Both the position numbers and the translations under genes were made by a program. The notes below the pieces were generated by a model. It was given only the letters and a program-made list of their open reading frames with translations, was not told the DNA's origin and did not search any database. Shown here piece after piece: positions 46,032 through 55,103 of a stretch of DNA of 64,000 bases. Numbering within the stretch: the first letter of the stretch is position 1; the number at the start of each line of letters is the position of its first letter. This DNA comes from DATBVX01 sp963810775 (GTDB lineage Bacteria; Pseudomonadota; Gammaproteobacteria; Steroidobacterales; Steroidobacteraceae), in the NCBI GenBank assembly GCA_963810775.1, contig CAWEOT010000005.1, forward strand, positions 310,001 to 374,000, given 5' to 3'.

Positions 46032-47060
46032 TCAGCCTGGAGCGGCCGCCGAGACATCGAGTCCCGCGTTATTGCGCTCCAGGGCGCGCTCGGCGCGATA
46101 GCTCGAACGAACCAAGGGCCCGGAAACGACTTCGAGAAACCCGAGAGCCAATCCCGCCTCGCGGTAATTCGCAAATTCCGCCGGCGTCACGAACCGCCCG
46201 ACCGGAAGATGGTTCAGCGTTGGCCGCAGGTATTGACCGAGCGTAACGATGTCGACGCCCGCGGTGCGCAGGTCCTTGAGCGTGTCGAGAATCTCCGCAT
46301 CCGATTCGCCGAGACCAAGCATGAGGCTGGTTTTCGTCAGCACCTGCGGCTTGTAGTGCTTCGCATGAGCGAGTACCGCAATGGTCTGCTCATATCCGGC
46401 GCGCGGGTCGCGCACCGGGTGCGTCAATCTAAGCACGGTCTCGACGTTCTGTGCGAACACGTCGACGCCGGAATCGATCACCGTTTCGACGTCCCTGAGC
46501 ACGCCCTGAAAGTCCGGCGTCAGCGCTTCGACCGCCGTGCCTGGATTCATTTCCTTGATGGCGCGCACGCACGCTGCGTAGTGAGCCGCGCCACCGTCAG
46601 CGAGATCATCGCGATCGACGGAGGTGAGCACTACATACTTGAGCCTCATCAGGCTCACGGAGCGAGCAACGTTGAAGGGCTCTTCCGCATCCAGCCAACC
46701 GCGCGGGTTGCCGGTGTCGACGGAGCAGAATCTGCAGGCGCGGGTACACACCGCACCCATCACCATGATGGTGGCAGTGCCCGCGTTCCAGCACTCACCG
46801 ATGTTGGGACACTTCGCTTCCTCACACACCGTGCTCAGCCGATGCTCACGCACGATCTGTCGTACGGCATCGAATGCCACACCGCTCGCCAGCGGCGCCT
46901 TCAGCCAGCGCGGCTTGCCGCCGAGCGCGTGCCGATCGCTCGCGCCCTGAGACTTCACACCGTCCTTGATCGCGGTGAAGCCCTGCGGCGTGCGGTACTT
47001 CTCGCCGCTGCGAACCCGCTCAGTAGGCGGTGTGATGGGAATACCTTTGAACGTGGCCAT
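46032..47060 (-). CDS. lipA: Lipoyl synthase (radical SAM)
   Basis: The 342-residue radical-SAM enzyme inserts sulfur into octanoyl chains. The auxiliary 4Fe-4S cluster motif is CEEAKCPNIGEC (C-x4-C-x5-C) and the radical-SAM motif is CTRACRFC (C-x3-C-x2-C). Other conserved parts are GTATIMVMGAVCTRACRFCS, LTSVDRDDLADGGAAHYAAC and TKTSLMLGLGESDAEI. The final region has RSSYRAERALERN with the conserved RSSYRA. It starts at ATG 47060 and lies 18 bases from the murU stop. Confidence 0.97.
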   Translation of the reverse strand: MATFKGIPITPPTERVRSGEKYRTPQGFTAIKDGVKSQGASDRHALGGKPRWLKAPLASGVAFDAVRQIVREHRLSTVCEEAKCPNIGECWNAGTATIMVMGAVCTRACRFCSVDTGNPRGWLDAEEPFNVARSVSLMRLKYVVLTSVDRDDLADGGAAHYAACVRAIKEMNPGTAVEALTPDFQGVLRDVETVIDSGVDVFAQNVETVLRLTHPVRDPRAGYEQTIAVLAHAKHYKPQVLTKTSLMLGLGESDAEILDTLKDLRTAGVDIVTLGQYLRPTLNHLPVGRFVTPAEFANYREAGLALGFLEVVSGPLVRSSYRAERALERNNAGLDVSAAAPG

Positions 47061-47078
47061 GGGCTGCCTGGGGAAATG

Positions 47079-47741
47079 TCAGGCGATTTTACCCGACTGC
47101 AGCTGCGCCAACCGCTCCGGCGTGCCTACATCGCTCCAGACACCCTCGTAGAGCTCCCCGCTGAGCGTGCCCGTGTTGATCGCACGTCTGAGGAGGGGCA
47201 GCAATGGGAAGCGGCCCGCTGTGCATCCGGCAAAAAACACCGGCCGATACATGGCGATGCCCGAGAACGTGTAAGTCGTGCCACTCGCGTGCATGACGCG
47301 CCCATTCTCGAGACTGAAGTCGCCTGGCGCGTGATGCACCGGGTTGGTGACCAGCACGAGATGGGCTGTGGCTTCGGTTGCGAGCGTCAGGCGTGAGAAC
47401 GGGAAATCCGTCCAGACATCTCCATTGACCACGATGAACGGCTCGGGGCCGAGCAGTGACAGCGCATTGAAGATGCCGCCTCCCGTTTCGAGCGGCTCCG
47501 GACCCTCTTCGGTGTAGCGAATCGACACACCCCAGCGTGCGCCGTCATCGAGCGCCGAGCGTATGCGCTCGCCGAGCCAGGAGAGATTTACCACGATGTC
47601 GCGAATCCCGGCCGCGCGCAGCGCCTGCAGGTGGTACTCGATCAGCGCGTGCCCGCGAACTTCCAGCAGCGGCTTGGGAGTTTCCTGGGTCAACGGCCGC
47701 ATGCGCTCGCCGCGTCCCGCGGCAAGGATCATTGCCCTCAC
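47079..47741 (-). CDS. murU: N-acetylmuramate alpha-1-phosphate uridylyltransferase
   Basis: The 220-residue nucleotidyltransferase makes UDP-MurNAc from MurNAc-1-phosphate in the anabolic recycling route. The signature MRAMILAAGRGERMRPLTQE is at the N-terminus, with KPLLEVRGHALIEYHLQALR and FIVVNGDVWTDFPFSRLTL following. It overlaps amgK by 4 bases (ATGA), as in Pseudomonas. The pathway bypasses de novo MurA and gives intrinsic resistance to fosfomycin. The start is the ATG at 47741. Confidence 0.93.
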   Translation of the reverse strand: MRAMILAAGRGERMRPLTQETPKPLLEVRGHALIEYHLQALRAAGIRDIVVNLSWLGERIRSALDDGARWGVSIRYTEEGPEPLETGGGIFNALSLLGPEPFIVVNGDVWTDFPFSRLTLATEATAHLVLVTNPVHHAPGDFSLENGRVMHASGTTYTFSGIAMYRPVFFAGCTAGRFPLLPLLRRAINTGTLSGELYEGVWSDVGTPERLAQLQSGKIA

Positions 47742-48781
47742 GCGCGCGCCTCGGCGGTGCGCTCAGCGAGAATCGGCGCGACCCGCTTATGCAGAAAGCG
47801 TCCGAGCGGTTCGAGTTCGGCATGGCGTGCGCAGGTCGACTGGACGTACTTGAGCGTTAGCGGCAGGTTGTCGAGATACTCAGCCTTGCCGTCGCGATGG
47901 AACAAACGGGAAAAAATGCCGAGCACCTTGACGTGCCGCTGTACACCCATGAGGTCGAACCAGCGCAGGAATTCGCCCTCGTCTGCGCCCACTTCGACGC
48001 CCGATGAATACGCCATGGAGCGATATCGCAGTACCCAGTCCTGCACACGCTCCTGCGGCCATTCGATGTAGCAGTCGCGGAACAATGACACCAGGTCATA
48101 GGTGACCGGGCCGTTCACTGCGTCCTGAAAATCGAGCACGCCCGGATTGTCGCCCGAGAACACCATGAGGTTGCGTGAATGGTAGTCCCGGTGCACGAAC
48201 ACCTTCGGCTGCGCCAAGGCCTCGCGACACAGCAGGTCAAAGGTTTGTGCAAGCGTCTGCTGATCCTCGGCGCTCAGGTCGAGCTTCAGGTGCCGGCCAC
48301 AGAACCACTCGGGCATCAATTTCATCTCGCGCTCGAATACCGCACGGTCGTACGCCGGCAGATGGCGCGCATGCTCCGCGCCTCGCGACTGGATGCGATT
48401 CAATGTCATCATCGCGTCGAGATAGTGCGAGTCGACGTTGTGGTTCGCGCTGAGATCTTCCAGGTAATGGCGCGTGCCGAGATCGGTGACCAGCAGAAAA
48501 CCATCTGCGCGCTGCTCGGCAAGGATACGGGGCACATGCACACCGACCTCTGCGAGCATCCGGGCGATCATCAGGTAGGGCCTGACATCCTCGCGTGCGG
48601 GTGGCGCGTCCATGGCGATGAATGTTTCGCCGTCGCGCCAAACACGGAAATAGCGCCGAAAGCTGGCGTCGCCCGATGCCGGCGCGATGCGATCCGCGCC
48701 AAAAGTCAGCTCGTTGTCCAGCCAGTCACGCAGCAGCTCGAGTCGCGCGTCACTAATGAGTGGATCTCCGTGGGGAAACAA
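47738..48781 (-). CDS. amgK: Anomeric MurNAc/GlcNAc kinase
   Basis: The 347-residue aminoglycoside-phosphotransferase-like kinase phosphorylates MurNAc and GlcNAc at the anomeric carbon. Motifs are HRDYHSRNLMVFSGDNPGVL (Brenner HxDxxxxN), DFQDAVNGPVTYDLVSLFRD (DxD) and SFRRYFRVWRDGETFIAMDA. The start codon is uncertain. TTG 48781 opens the frame, but it sits at the -10-like ATTATAAT; an ATT at about 48757 follows GGAGATCC with good spacing. It overlaps murU by 4 bases and is divergent from lptD. Confidence 0.88.
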   Translation of the reverse strand: MFPHGDPLISDARLELLRDWLDNELTFGADRIAPASGDASFRRYFRVWRDGETFIAMDAPPAREDVRPYLMIARMLAEVGVHVPRILAEQRADGFLLVTDLGTRHYLEDLSANHNVDSHYLDAMMTLNRIQSRGAEHARHLPAYDRAVFEREMKLMPEWFCGRHLKLDLSAEDQQTLAQTFDLLCREALAQPKVFVHRDYHSRNLMVFSGDNPGVLDFQDAVNGPVTYDLVSLFRDCYIEWPQERVQDWVLRYRSMAYSSGVEVGADEGEFLRWFDLMGVQRHVKVLGIFSRLFHRDGKAEYLDNLPLTLKYVQSTCARHAELEPLGRFLHKRVAPILAERTAEARA

Positions 48782-48786
48782 ACGTC

Positions 48787-48794
48787 ATTATAAT
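48787..48794. promoter_or_regulatory. Self-complementary -10 element between amgK and lptD
   Basis: ATTATAAT is its own reverse complement, so TATAAT reads on both strands, between the divergent amgK and lptD genes. The -35 boxes are poor. If used rightward, transcription would start at about 48801, so an lptD start codon downstream (TTG 48831 or 48840) is favoured over GTG 48795. If used leftward, it argues against the TTG at 48781 as the amgK start. Confidence 0.45.
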
Positions 48795-51068
48795 GTGTCC
48801 GAACGCAACACCCCGGTAAAAATCAAGTACTTGATCACCTTGTCACGTCGCTCCCGCTTCCCGGCACTCGCCTTCCTGTTAGTGCTGGCCTGTAGCTGCG
48901 CAGCGGCCGATGAGCCCTGCTGCGCGAACGGAGACAGCAGCGACCAGGGGCAACTTTGCGGGCCCGTTGCCGCGCCATTACCGCCGGCGACATCCACCAC
49001 CAACCCTGCCGATGAAGACATCGAGGTGAGCAGCCAAGGCGCCGAGCTCAGCCGCACGGGCGATGCGCTATTGAAAGGCAAAGTGGACGTGCGACAGGGT
49101 GACCGACATCTCAGTGCTGAAGATGTGCAGTACGACGACGCGACGCAGAGCCTGAGCATGGAAGGCAACGTCGAGTACCAGGACCCGCTGGTGCGTGTGC
49201 GTGGCGACACCGGCAAGTACGACGCTGCTGGCGGCGCTTCGTTCGGCGGTGCGGAATTCGAGCTGCCGTCGCGGCCCGCCCGAGGCTCCGCCAAGGAGAT
49301 CGTGGTCAAGCGCGACGGGCAGGTGAGTCTCGACGACGTCAGGTACACGACCTGCCCGGTAGGCAATGAAGACTGGGTGCTCAAGGCCGGAGACATCGAT
49401 CTCGATACGGCCGAGCGCGATGGCACTGGACGCCGCATCCGCCTGGACTTCAAGGGTGTACCGATTCTGTACACACCGTACATTTCCTTCCCGCTGGGAA
49501 ATGAGCGCAAGTCCGGGTTCCTGTTTCCCGAGTTCGGTGTCTCGGACCGCAACGGAGTCGAGCTGGGCGCGCCGTACTATTTCAATCTCGCCCCCAACTA
49601 CGACCTGCTGATGACGCCCAGGATCTGGACCAATCGCGGCCTGGCGCTCGAGAACGAGTTCCGCTACCTCGGTCACGGCGATCGCGGCGAGATCTACGCG
49701 TTCGCGCTGCCCAACGACAAGGTGCGCGACGACGATAACCGCAGTTATGTGCACTGGACAAACCTCAGCGATTTCTGGGAGCGCTGGCGCTTTGTTGCCG
49801 ATGCCGCCAACGCCAGCGACAACAACTATTTCGAGGATTTCGGCCAGGGCTCCGAGATCACGAGCACCCTGTACGTTAAGCGCGACGCGCAGTTGCGCTA
49901 CTACGGAGAGCACTGGACGTTCCTCGGCCAAGCCGAGAATTTTCAGACGATCGACCAGACGATTCCGCAGGAAGCGAGGCCGTACACGAGATTGCCACGC
50001 GTCCTGGCGCGGGGCCTGTGGGAAAACGCGCCGCTCGGTCTCGAGTACCAGCTCGACGGTGAGATGGTGTACTTCACGCGCGATGAAGGCGTGACTGGCG
50101 GGCGTGTGGACGTCGAACCGCAGATCCGCTGGCCACTGCGCAGACCCGGCTACTACATCGTGCCCGGGGCCGCCTATCGGTATACGGCTTACGAGCTCGA
50201 TGACGTCGTGACCGGCGCGCCGACGTCGCCATCGCGCTCGGCGCCGATTTACAGCCTGGACAGCGGCCTCACCTTCGAGCGCATCACTCCGAAGAGCATA
50301 ACGACACTCGAGCCGCGTCTGTTGTACCTGTATGTGCCATTTCGCGATCAGACCGATCTGCCGGTGTTCGACACGGGGATTCCGGACCTGAACCTCGTGG
50401 AACTGTTCCGCCGCAATCGTTACGTCGGCGCCGACCGGTTGAGCGATGCCAATCAGCTGAGCGGCGGTGTGACTGCGCGGCTCATCGATACCGCAAGCGG
50501 ACAGCAGTTTCTGAGCGCGACCCTCGGCGAGACGTGGTACTTCGAGAGCCCGCGAGTGCTGCTGCCCGACGAGGTGCCCTCGAACCGCCAGTATTCGAAC
50601 TTCGTCGGCGAGCTTGAGCTCAGCGCGTATCGGCACTGGAACATGCGCCTGGGAGTGGAGTGGAATCCGGAGGCCACCCAGAGCGAGAAGGGACAGATCA
50701 GCTTGCAGTACAAGCCCGCGGCGCAGTCTGTCGTGAACCTGGGATACCGGTACCGGCGCGACCTGATCGAGCAGGTCGACGGGTCGATCGCCTGGCCAAT
50801 TGCGCGCCGCTGGAACATTTACACGGGAGCGGTCTATTCGCTGCGTGACGAGGCGCTCATCGACCAGTTTGCAGGTTTCGAATATGCGAGCTGTTGCTGG
50901 CGCGTGCGACTGGTGCAGCGGCGCTATGTCAGCAGCCGTACCGGCCAGCGCGATAGTTCCCTGGCCCTGCAGCTGGAACTCACCGGCCTCAGCAGTGTCG
51001 GAGTGCCCGCGGACGCTTTCCTCGAGAACGCAATTCGAGGATACTCGCGCACCCGTTCAGAGCCCTAA
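48795..51068 (+). CDS. lptD: LPS-assembly outer-membrane protein LptD
   Basis: The roughly 757-residue LptD inserts LPS into the outer leaflet. It has an N-terminal signal (SRFPALAFLLVLACSCAAA), a periplasmic OstA/LptA-like beta-jellyroll (about 80-190, with LLKGKVDVRQGDRHLSAEDV and SMEGNVEYQDPLVRV), then the 26-strand barrel (GVPILYTPYISFPLGNERKS, FGVSDRNGVELGAPYYFNLA). The conserved barrel-luminal cysteines of the disulfide system are visible near CCANGD and EYASCCWRVRLVQ. GTG 48795 starts the frame; TTG 48831 is an alternative. surA follows after 19 bases. Confidence 0.94.
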   Translation: MSERNTPVKIKYLITLSRRSRFPALAFLLVLACSCAAADEPCCANGDSSDQGQLCGPVAAPLPPATSTTNPADEDIEVSSQGAELSRTGDALLKGKVDVRQGDRHLSAEDVQYDDATQSLSMEGNVEYQDPLVRVRGDTGKYDAAGGASFGGAEFELPSRPARGSAKEIVVKRDGQVSLDDVRYTTCPVGNEDWVLKAGDIDLDTAERDGTGRRIRLDFKGVPILYTPYISFPLGNERKSGFLFPEFGVSDRNGVELGAPYYFNLAPNYDLLMTPRIWTNRGLALENEFRYLGHGDRGEIYAFALPNDKVRDDDNRSYVHWTNLSDFWERWRFVADAANASDNNYFEDFGQGSEITSTLYVKRDAQLRYYGEHWTFLGQAENFQTIDQTIPQEARPYTRLPRVLARGLWENAPLGLEYQLDGEMVYFTRDEGVTGGRVDVEPQIRWPLRRPGYYIVPGAAYRYTAYELDDVVTGAPTSPSRSAPIYSLDSGLTFERITPKSITTLEPRLLYLYVPFRDQTDLPVFDTGIPDLNLVELFRRNRYVGADRLSDANQLSGGVTARLIDTASGQQFLSATLGETWYFESPRVLLPDEVPSNRQYSNFVGELELSAYRHWNMRLGVEWNPEATQSEKGQISLQYKPAAQSVVNLGYRYRRDLIEQVDGSIAWPIARRWNIYTGAVYSLRDEALIDQFAGFEYASCCWRVRLVQRRYVSSRTGQRDSSLALQLELTGLSSVGVPADAFLENAIRGYSRTRSEP

Positions 51069-51087
51069 ATTACCGCGGATTCCTCGT

Positions 51088-52389
51088 ATGCCCCAGTGCA
51101 GATCCCTTGTTCCCGTGCTGTTCATTCTGCTGAGCGCCGATGCGCTGGCGCAAAGCCGCGAGCTCGCCACCAGTGGCGTCCTGCTTGACCGTGTGGCCGC
51201 GGTGGTCAACGACGGCGTGGTACTCAAGAGCGAAGTCGACGACCAGGTCCTGATGGTGACCGAGCGCCTGAAACAGCAACGGACCGAGCTCCCGGCGGCC
51301 AACGTGTTGCGTCAGCAGATCCTCGAGCGTCTCGTCGTGCAGGAGATTCAGCTCCAGCGTGCCGACCGCGGCGGCGTCCAGGTTTCGGACGAGATGCTCA
51401 ACAACTCTCTGCGCGATGTGGCGGAACGGAACAAAATGACGCTGGATCAACTGCCACGTGCCCTGGAGTCACAGGGCATCAACTACGCCGCCTATCGCGA
51501 TTCGATGCGCAAGGAGATGACGATTTCGCTGCTGCGTCGGCGCGACGTGCTGGAGAAGATCATCGTCACGCCACGCGAGATCGACCAATATCTCGCCAAG
51601 CAGAGCGGCTCCATCGATAGCCAGGAATTCAACATCTCGCACATCCTGCTGGCCCTGCCCCAGGCGGCGACACCGGGACAGCTCGAGGAAGTGAGTGCTC
51701 ATGCCCAGGATGTCTACGAGCGCGCACGCAAAGGCGAGGATTTTGCGCAGCTGGCAGTGACCTACTCGAACAGCCAGACGGCCCTCGACGGTGGTTCGCT
51801 TGGCTGGCGCAAGGGGCCGCAACTGCCAACTTTCATTGCCGATCTCGTTGGTCACATGCAACCCGGGGACGTCGCTCAGCCGGTCCGCACTCCGAGCGGC
51901 TTTCACATCATCAAGCTGAATGAGCGGCGCGGCGCTGAAGAGCAGGTCATGGTCAACCAGGTGCATGCGCGGCACATCCTCATGCGTACCAACGAGCTGC
52001 AGGACGATGCCACCGTGAAGCAGAAACTCGAGGCGCTGCGCAAGCGCATTCTCGACGGCGAGGATTTCGGCGGACTGGCGTCGGTGACATCCGAAGATCC
52101 GGGTTCCGCTGCGCAGGGAGGCGATCTCGGATGGGAGACGCCGAGCAGTTTCGCGCCTGAATTCACGAAAGTGCTCGAAGGACTGCAGGAGAACGAAATC
52201 AGTGAGCCCTTCCAGACCCAGTTCGGCTGGCACATCGTCCAGCTGCTGGGTACGCGCACGCATGACAATACCGACGAGGTGCGCAGACAACGTGCATTTG
52301 CGGCGCTGCGCGAGAGTAAAGCCGACGAAGAAACCGAGCTCTGGTTGCGCCGGCTGCGGGACGAGGCATACGTCGAGTACAAGATGTAG
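51088..52389 (+). CDS. surA: Periplasmic chaperone/peptidyl-prolyl isomerase SurA
   Basis: The 433-residue SurA helps fold outer-membrane proteins, especially LptD. It has a signal peptide (SLVPVLFILLSADALAQSRE), an N-terminal chaperone domain starting LLDRVAAVVNDGVVLKSEVD and two parvulin domains (about 172-273 and 283-382), with FNISHILLALPQAATPG and QVHARHILMRTNELQDDATV. Each has the GGSLGWRKGPQLP- or GGDLGWETPSSFAPE-type loop. ATG 51088 is chosen, as the frame before it overlaps lptD without homology. pdxA is immediately downstream. Confidence 0.95.
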   Translation: MPQCRSLVPVLFILLSADALAQSRELATSGVLLDRVAAVVNDGVVLKSEVDDQVLMVTERLKQQRTELPAANVLRQQILERLVVQEIQLQRADRGGVQVSDEMLNNSLRDVAERNKMTLDQLPRALESQGINYAAYRDSMRKEMTISLLRRRDVLEKIIVTPREIDQYLAKQSGSIDSQEFNISHILLALPQAATPGQLEEVSAHAQDVYERARKGEDFAQLAVTYSNSQTALDGGSLGWRKGPQLPTFIADLVGHMQPGDVAQPVRTPSGFHIIKLNERRGAEEQVMVNQVHARHILMRTNELQDDATVKQKLEALRKRILDGEDFGGLASVTSEDPGSAAQGGDLGWETPSSFAPEFTKVLEGLQENEISEPFQTQFGWHIVQLLGTRTHDNTDEVRRQRAFAALRESKADEETELWLRRLRDEAYVEYKM

Positions 52390-52412
52390 CGCGCTCGGCG
52401 GGCCCGAACACG

Positions 52413-53396
52413 TCAATCCCCAGAATCATCCTGACTTCGGGCGAGCCGGCCGGGATCGGTCCGGACCTGTGCCTGAAGCTCGCCGAGCGGGACTGGCCCT
52501 GCGAGCTGGTCATCGCGGCGGATCCCGCGCTGCTGCACGCGCGCGCAGAGCTTCTCAATCTTGATCCGCAAATCGAGGAATTCTCACCGCTGGCCGAACG
52601 AACGGCGCACCGCGCGCGAAGGGTGCGCGTCATTGCCATTGCGCTGGCGACTCCTGCCGAAGCGGGCCGGCTCAACGTTGGCAACGCCCGCTATGTGCTC
52701 GCGCTTCTCGACCGTGCCATCGACGGCTGCCTCGCCGACGAGTTCGACGCGATGGTCACGGCGCCGGTGCAGAAGAGCGTTCTCAATGAATCCGGCGCGG
52801 CATTCACCGGGCACACCGAGTACATCGCAGCACGTACGAATACGTCTCGCCCCGTGATGATGCTGGTGGCGGAGCGCCTGCGTGTGGCACTGGCGACTAC
52901 CCACCTGCCCTTGCGTTCCGTCAGCGACGCGCTGAGCAGCGCGCTGCTGCAGGAAGTGATGGCCGTCATCGACACGGATCTGCGCAAGCGCTTCGGCTTC
53001 GCGCGACCCCGCATCCTGGTATGCGGACTGAACCCACACGCCGGCGAGAGTGGTCACCTCGGCCGTGAAGAGATCGAGATCATCGCACCCGCGGTTGCCG
53101 CCGCACGCAGCAACGGCATCAATGCGAGCGGGCCGGTGCCGGCGGACACCGCGTTCACGCCGCGATCGCTCGCGGGCGCTGACGTAGTGCTTGCGATGTA
53201 TCACGATCAGGGATTGCCCGTGCTCAAGTTTGCGGGCTTTGGCGGCGCTGTAAACGTAACGCTCGGCCTGCCGTTCATTCGCACTTCCGTCGATCATGGC
53301 ACCGCGCTGGATCTGGCCGGCACCGGGCAAGCCGACGTCGGCAGCCTGGCGGCGGCCTTACAGCAGGCGATCGACCTGGCGCAGGACGGCGCATGA
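52413..53396 (+). CDS. pdxA: 4-hydroxythreonine-4-phosphate dehydrogenase, start codon lost
   Basis: PdxA oxidises 4-phosphohydroxy-threonine in pyridoxal-phosphate synthesis. Homology begins at SIPRIILTSGEPAGIGPDLC, with the metal-binding histidines in AFTGHTEYIAARTN and VVLAMYHDQGLPVLKFAGF and with LNPHAGESGHLGREEIEIIA. The first start codon in the frame is a GTG at 52623, which would delete the GEPAGIGPD motif. Between the stop at 52317 and that GTG there is no ATG, GTG or TTG in frame, so a base change or indel has destroyed the start. I mark the region from the first homologous codon. It overlaps the rsmA start by 4 bases. Confidence 0.88.
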   Translation, partial: SIPRIILTSGEPAGIGPDLCLKLAERDWPCELVIAADPALLHARAELLNLDPQIEEFSPLAERTAHRARRVRVIAIALATPAEAGRLNVGNARYVLALLDRAIDGCLADEFDAMVTAPVQKSVLNESGAAFTGHTEYIAARTNTSRPVMMLVAERLRVALATTHLPLRSVSDALSSALLQEVMAVIDTDLRKRFGFARPRILVCGLNPHAGESGHLGREEIEIIAPAVAAARSNGINASGPVPADTAFTPRSLAGADVVLAMYHDQGLPVLKFAGFGGAVNVTLGLPFIRTSVDHGTALDLAGTGQADVGSLAAALQQAIDLAQDGA

Positions 53397-54171
53397 CGAG
53401 GGAAGCAGTGCGCGCAAGCGCTTCGGTCAGCATTTTCTTCACGATCCGAAGGTCATCGAGCGCATCGTTGCAGCGATCGATCCGCGCCCCGGCGAGGCGC
53501 TGATCGAAATCGGTCCGGGCCGCGGCGCCCTGACCGCACCCCTGCTGCAGCGCGCCGGCGAGCTGACGGCAATTGAAATCGATCGCGACCTGGCGAGTGC
53601 CTTGCAGGCACGGTTCGGTGCGCCGCTCAACCTGATCGTTGCCGATGTGCTGGATGTGGACTTCACGACCCTGCGCGCCGACCGTAAGCCGCTGCGCGTA
53701 ATCGGCAACCTGCCCTACAACATCTCAACTCCGCTCCTGTTTTATCTGCTGGCGCAGCGTGAGGCGATTTCCGACATGCACTTCATGCTGCAACGAGAGG
53801 TCGTCGAGCGCATGGTCGCGGCGCCTGGATCGAAGGCTTACGGCCGTCTGACGGTGATGCTCGCACCGTGGGTGAGCGTGCGGTCGGTCCTGGACGTGGG
53901 AGCGGGAGCGTTTCGGCCGGCGCCAAAGGTCACCTCGGCCGTGGTGCGCATCACACCGCTTCCCGGCCCGGCATTCCCGATCCTTTCCATCGAACGCTTC
54001 GAACGAATCGTGCGCGCCGCCTTTTCGCAGCGGCGCAAGACACTCCGTAACGCCCTCAAGGGACTGGTGAGCGAAGAACAGCTGCGCCGGCTGGGAATCG
54101 ACCCCGGCTTGCGTCCGGAGAGGCTCGAGCCGCAGCAGTTCGCGCTGATCGCCGCTTCGTTGGACGCCTGA
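53393..54171 (+). CDS. rsmA: 16S rRNA (adenine1518/1519-N6) dimethyltransferase, frameshifted start
   Basis: KsgA dimethylates two adenines in helix 45 of 16S rRNA. The frame has KRFGQHFLHDPKVIERIVAA, motif I ALIEIGPGRGALTAPLL, motif IV NLPYNISTPLLFYLL and the C-terminal RRKTLRNALKGLV. The natural start is ATG 53393, which forms an ATGA overlap with the pdxA stop, but it is one base out of frame with KRFGQHF. A missing base in the GGG run at about 53402 would join them (MTRGSSARKRFGQHF). The frame also stays open upstream within pdxA without homology. Confidence 0.92.
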
Positions 54172-54193
54172 GAAACTGCCAGCGGGTCCCCGC

Positions 54194-54199
54194 TATAAT
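54194..54199 (+). promoter_or_regulatory. TATAAT box upstream of the single-domain usp
   Basis: A consensus TATAAT lies 28 bases before the usp ATG at 54227, in the short gap after rsmA. No good -35 is present at 17 bases, so the promoter may need an activator. It suggests that the usp is transcribed separately from the upstream lptD-surA-pdxA-rsmA run. Confidence 0.4.
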
Positions 54200-54226
54200 C
54201 GGCCCGGCCCAGTGCCGGAGACCGTC

Positions 54227-54658
54227 ATGCACGAATACCGCAAGATTCTCCTTGTCGTGGATCTCACTGAGGACAGCGAAGTCGTCGGCGAGCGGGCGAA
54301 GGCTATCGCGGCCTGTTATCAATCCACCATCCACTTGCTGCACGTGGTCGAGTACGTTCCGGTGGAGCCGATGGGCGAGACGCTGTTGCCCGCGGTACAG
54401 ATCGAAGAGGAGCTCATCGAACGTGCCCGCGTCCGCCTCAAGGAGCTCGCCGGATCCCTCGGGCTGGGTGGCAGCGAGTGCTTCGTTGAGGCAGGTAACA
54501 TAAAGGCGGAAATCATCCGCGTGGCGCAGGAGCAGAAGGTAAATCTGATCGTGCTCGGCAGCCGCGAGCGCCACGGGCTCGCAATCCTGCTGAATTTCAC
54601 CGAGGACACGATATTGCACGCATCCCCATGCGATGTCCTCGCGGTTCGCCTGCACTAG
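54227..54658 (+). CDS. Universal stress protein, single domain (UspA-like)
   Basis: The 143-residue protein has one Usp fold starting YRKILLVVDLTEDSEVVGER. The nucleotide loop reads LGSRERHGLAILLNFTEDTI, where the usual glycine-serine after the nine-residue spacer is asparagine-phenylalanine, and it ends SPCDVLAVRLH. GGAG lies 8 bases upstream of ATG 54227, which is preferred to GTG 54212. The gene is inserted between rsmA and apaG, which are adjacent in many Gammaproteobacteria, and carries its own TATAAT. Confidence 0.88.
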   Translation: MHEYRKILLVVDLTEDSEVVGERAKAIAACYQSTIHLLHVVEYVPVEPMGETLLPAVQIEEELIERARVRLKELAGSLGLGGSECFVEAGNIKAEIIRVAQEQKVNLIVLGSRERHGLAILLNFTEDTILHASPCDVLAVRLH

Positions 54659-54687
54659 CCTGGAGCCATTTCCGGTACACTGATGCC

Positions 54688-55089
54688 ATGACCGCTACCG
54701 GCTCCAGCCGCGAAAAGGCACGTCACGCGATCCGGGTCGACGTCGAGACAAATTTTGTCGATGAACAGTCCGATCCGCGCGAGCGGCGCTTCGTATTCGC
54801 TTACACCATCACGATTCGCAATGAAGGACTCGTCCCGGCGCGCCTGATGACCCGGCACTGGGTCATCACCGATGCCAACGGCAAGGTGCAGGAAGTCCGC
54901 GGCGACGGCGTGGTGGGCGAGCAACCGTATCTGAAACCCGGCCAGGGCTTCCGATACTCCAGCGGCGCAATCATCGAGACGCCGGTGGGCGCCATGCAGG
55001 GTACCTACCAGATGGTCGCGGACGATGGGCAGCAGTTCGACGCGCCCATCGCGCCGTTCACGCTAGCGATGCCCGGAGTGCTCCACTAG
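54688..55089 (+). CDS. apaG: ApaG (DUF525) protein
   Basis: The 133-residue ApaG is a fibronectin-III-like domain protein of uncertain role, linked to Co2+ resistance in enterics. It has VFAYTITIRNEGLVPARLMT, RHWVITDANGKVQEVRGDGV, VGEQPYLKPGQGFRYSSGAI and GTYQMVADDGQQFDAPIAPF, all standard. The upstream frame before ATG 54688 has no homology. A TACACT -10-like element at 54676-54681 is just before the start. apaH follows after 14 bases. Confidence 0.95.
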   Translation: MTATGSSREKARHAIRVDVETNFVDEQSDPRERRFVFAYTITIRNEGLVPARLMTRHWVITDANGKVQEVRGDGVVGEQPYLKPGQGFRYSSGAIIETPVGAMQGTYQMVADDGQQFDAPIAPFTLAMPGVLH

Positions 55090-55103
55090 GAGACAAACTC
55101 CTA

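Noticed and set aside
49068..50636. A long minus-strand frame opposite lptD
   Set aside because: Its composition mirrors lptD and it has no start context or domain.
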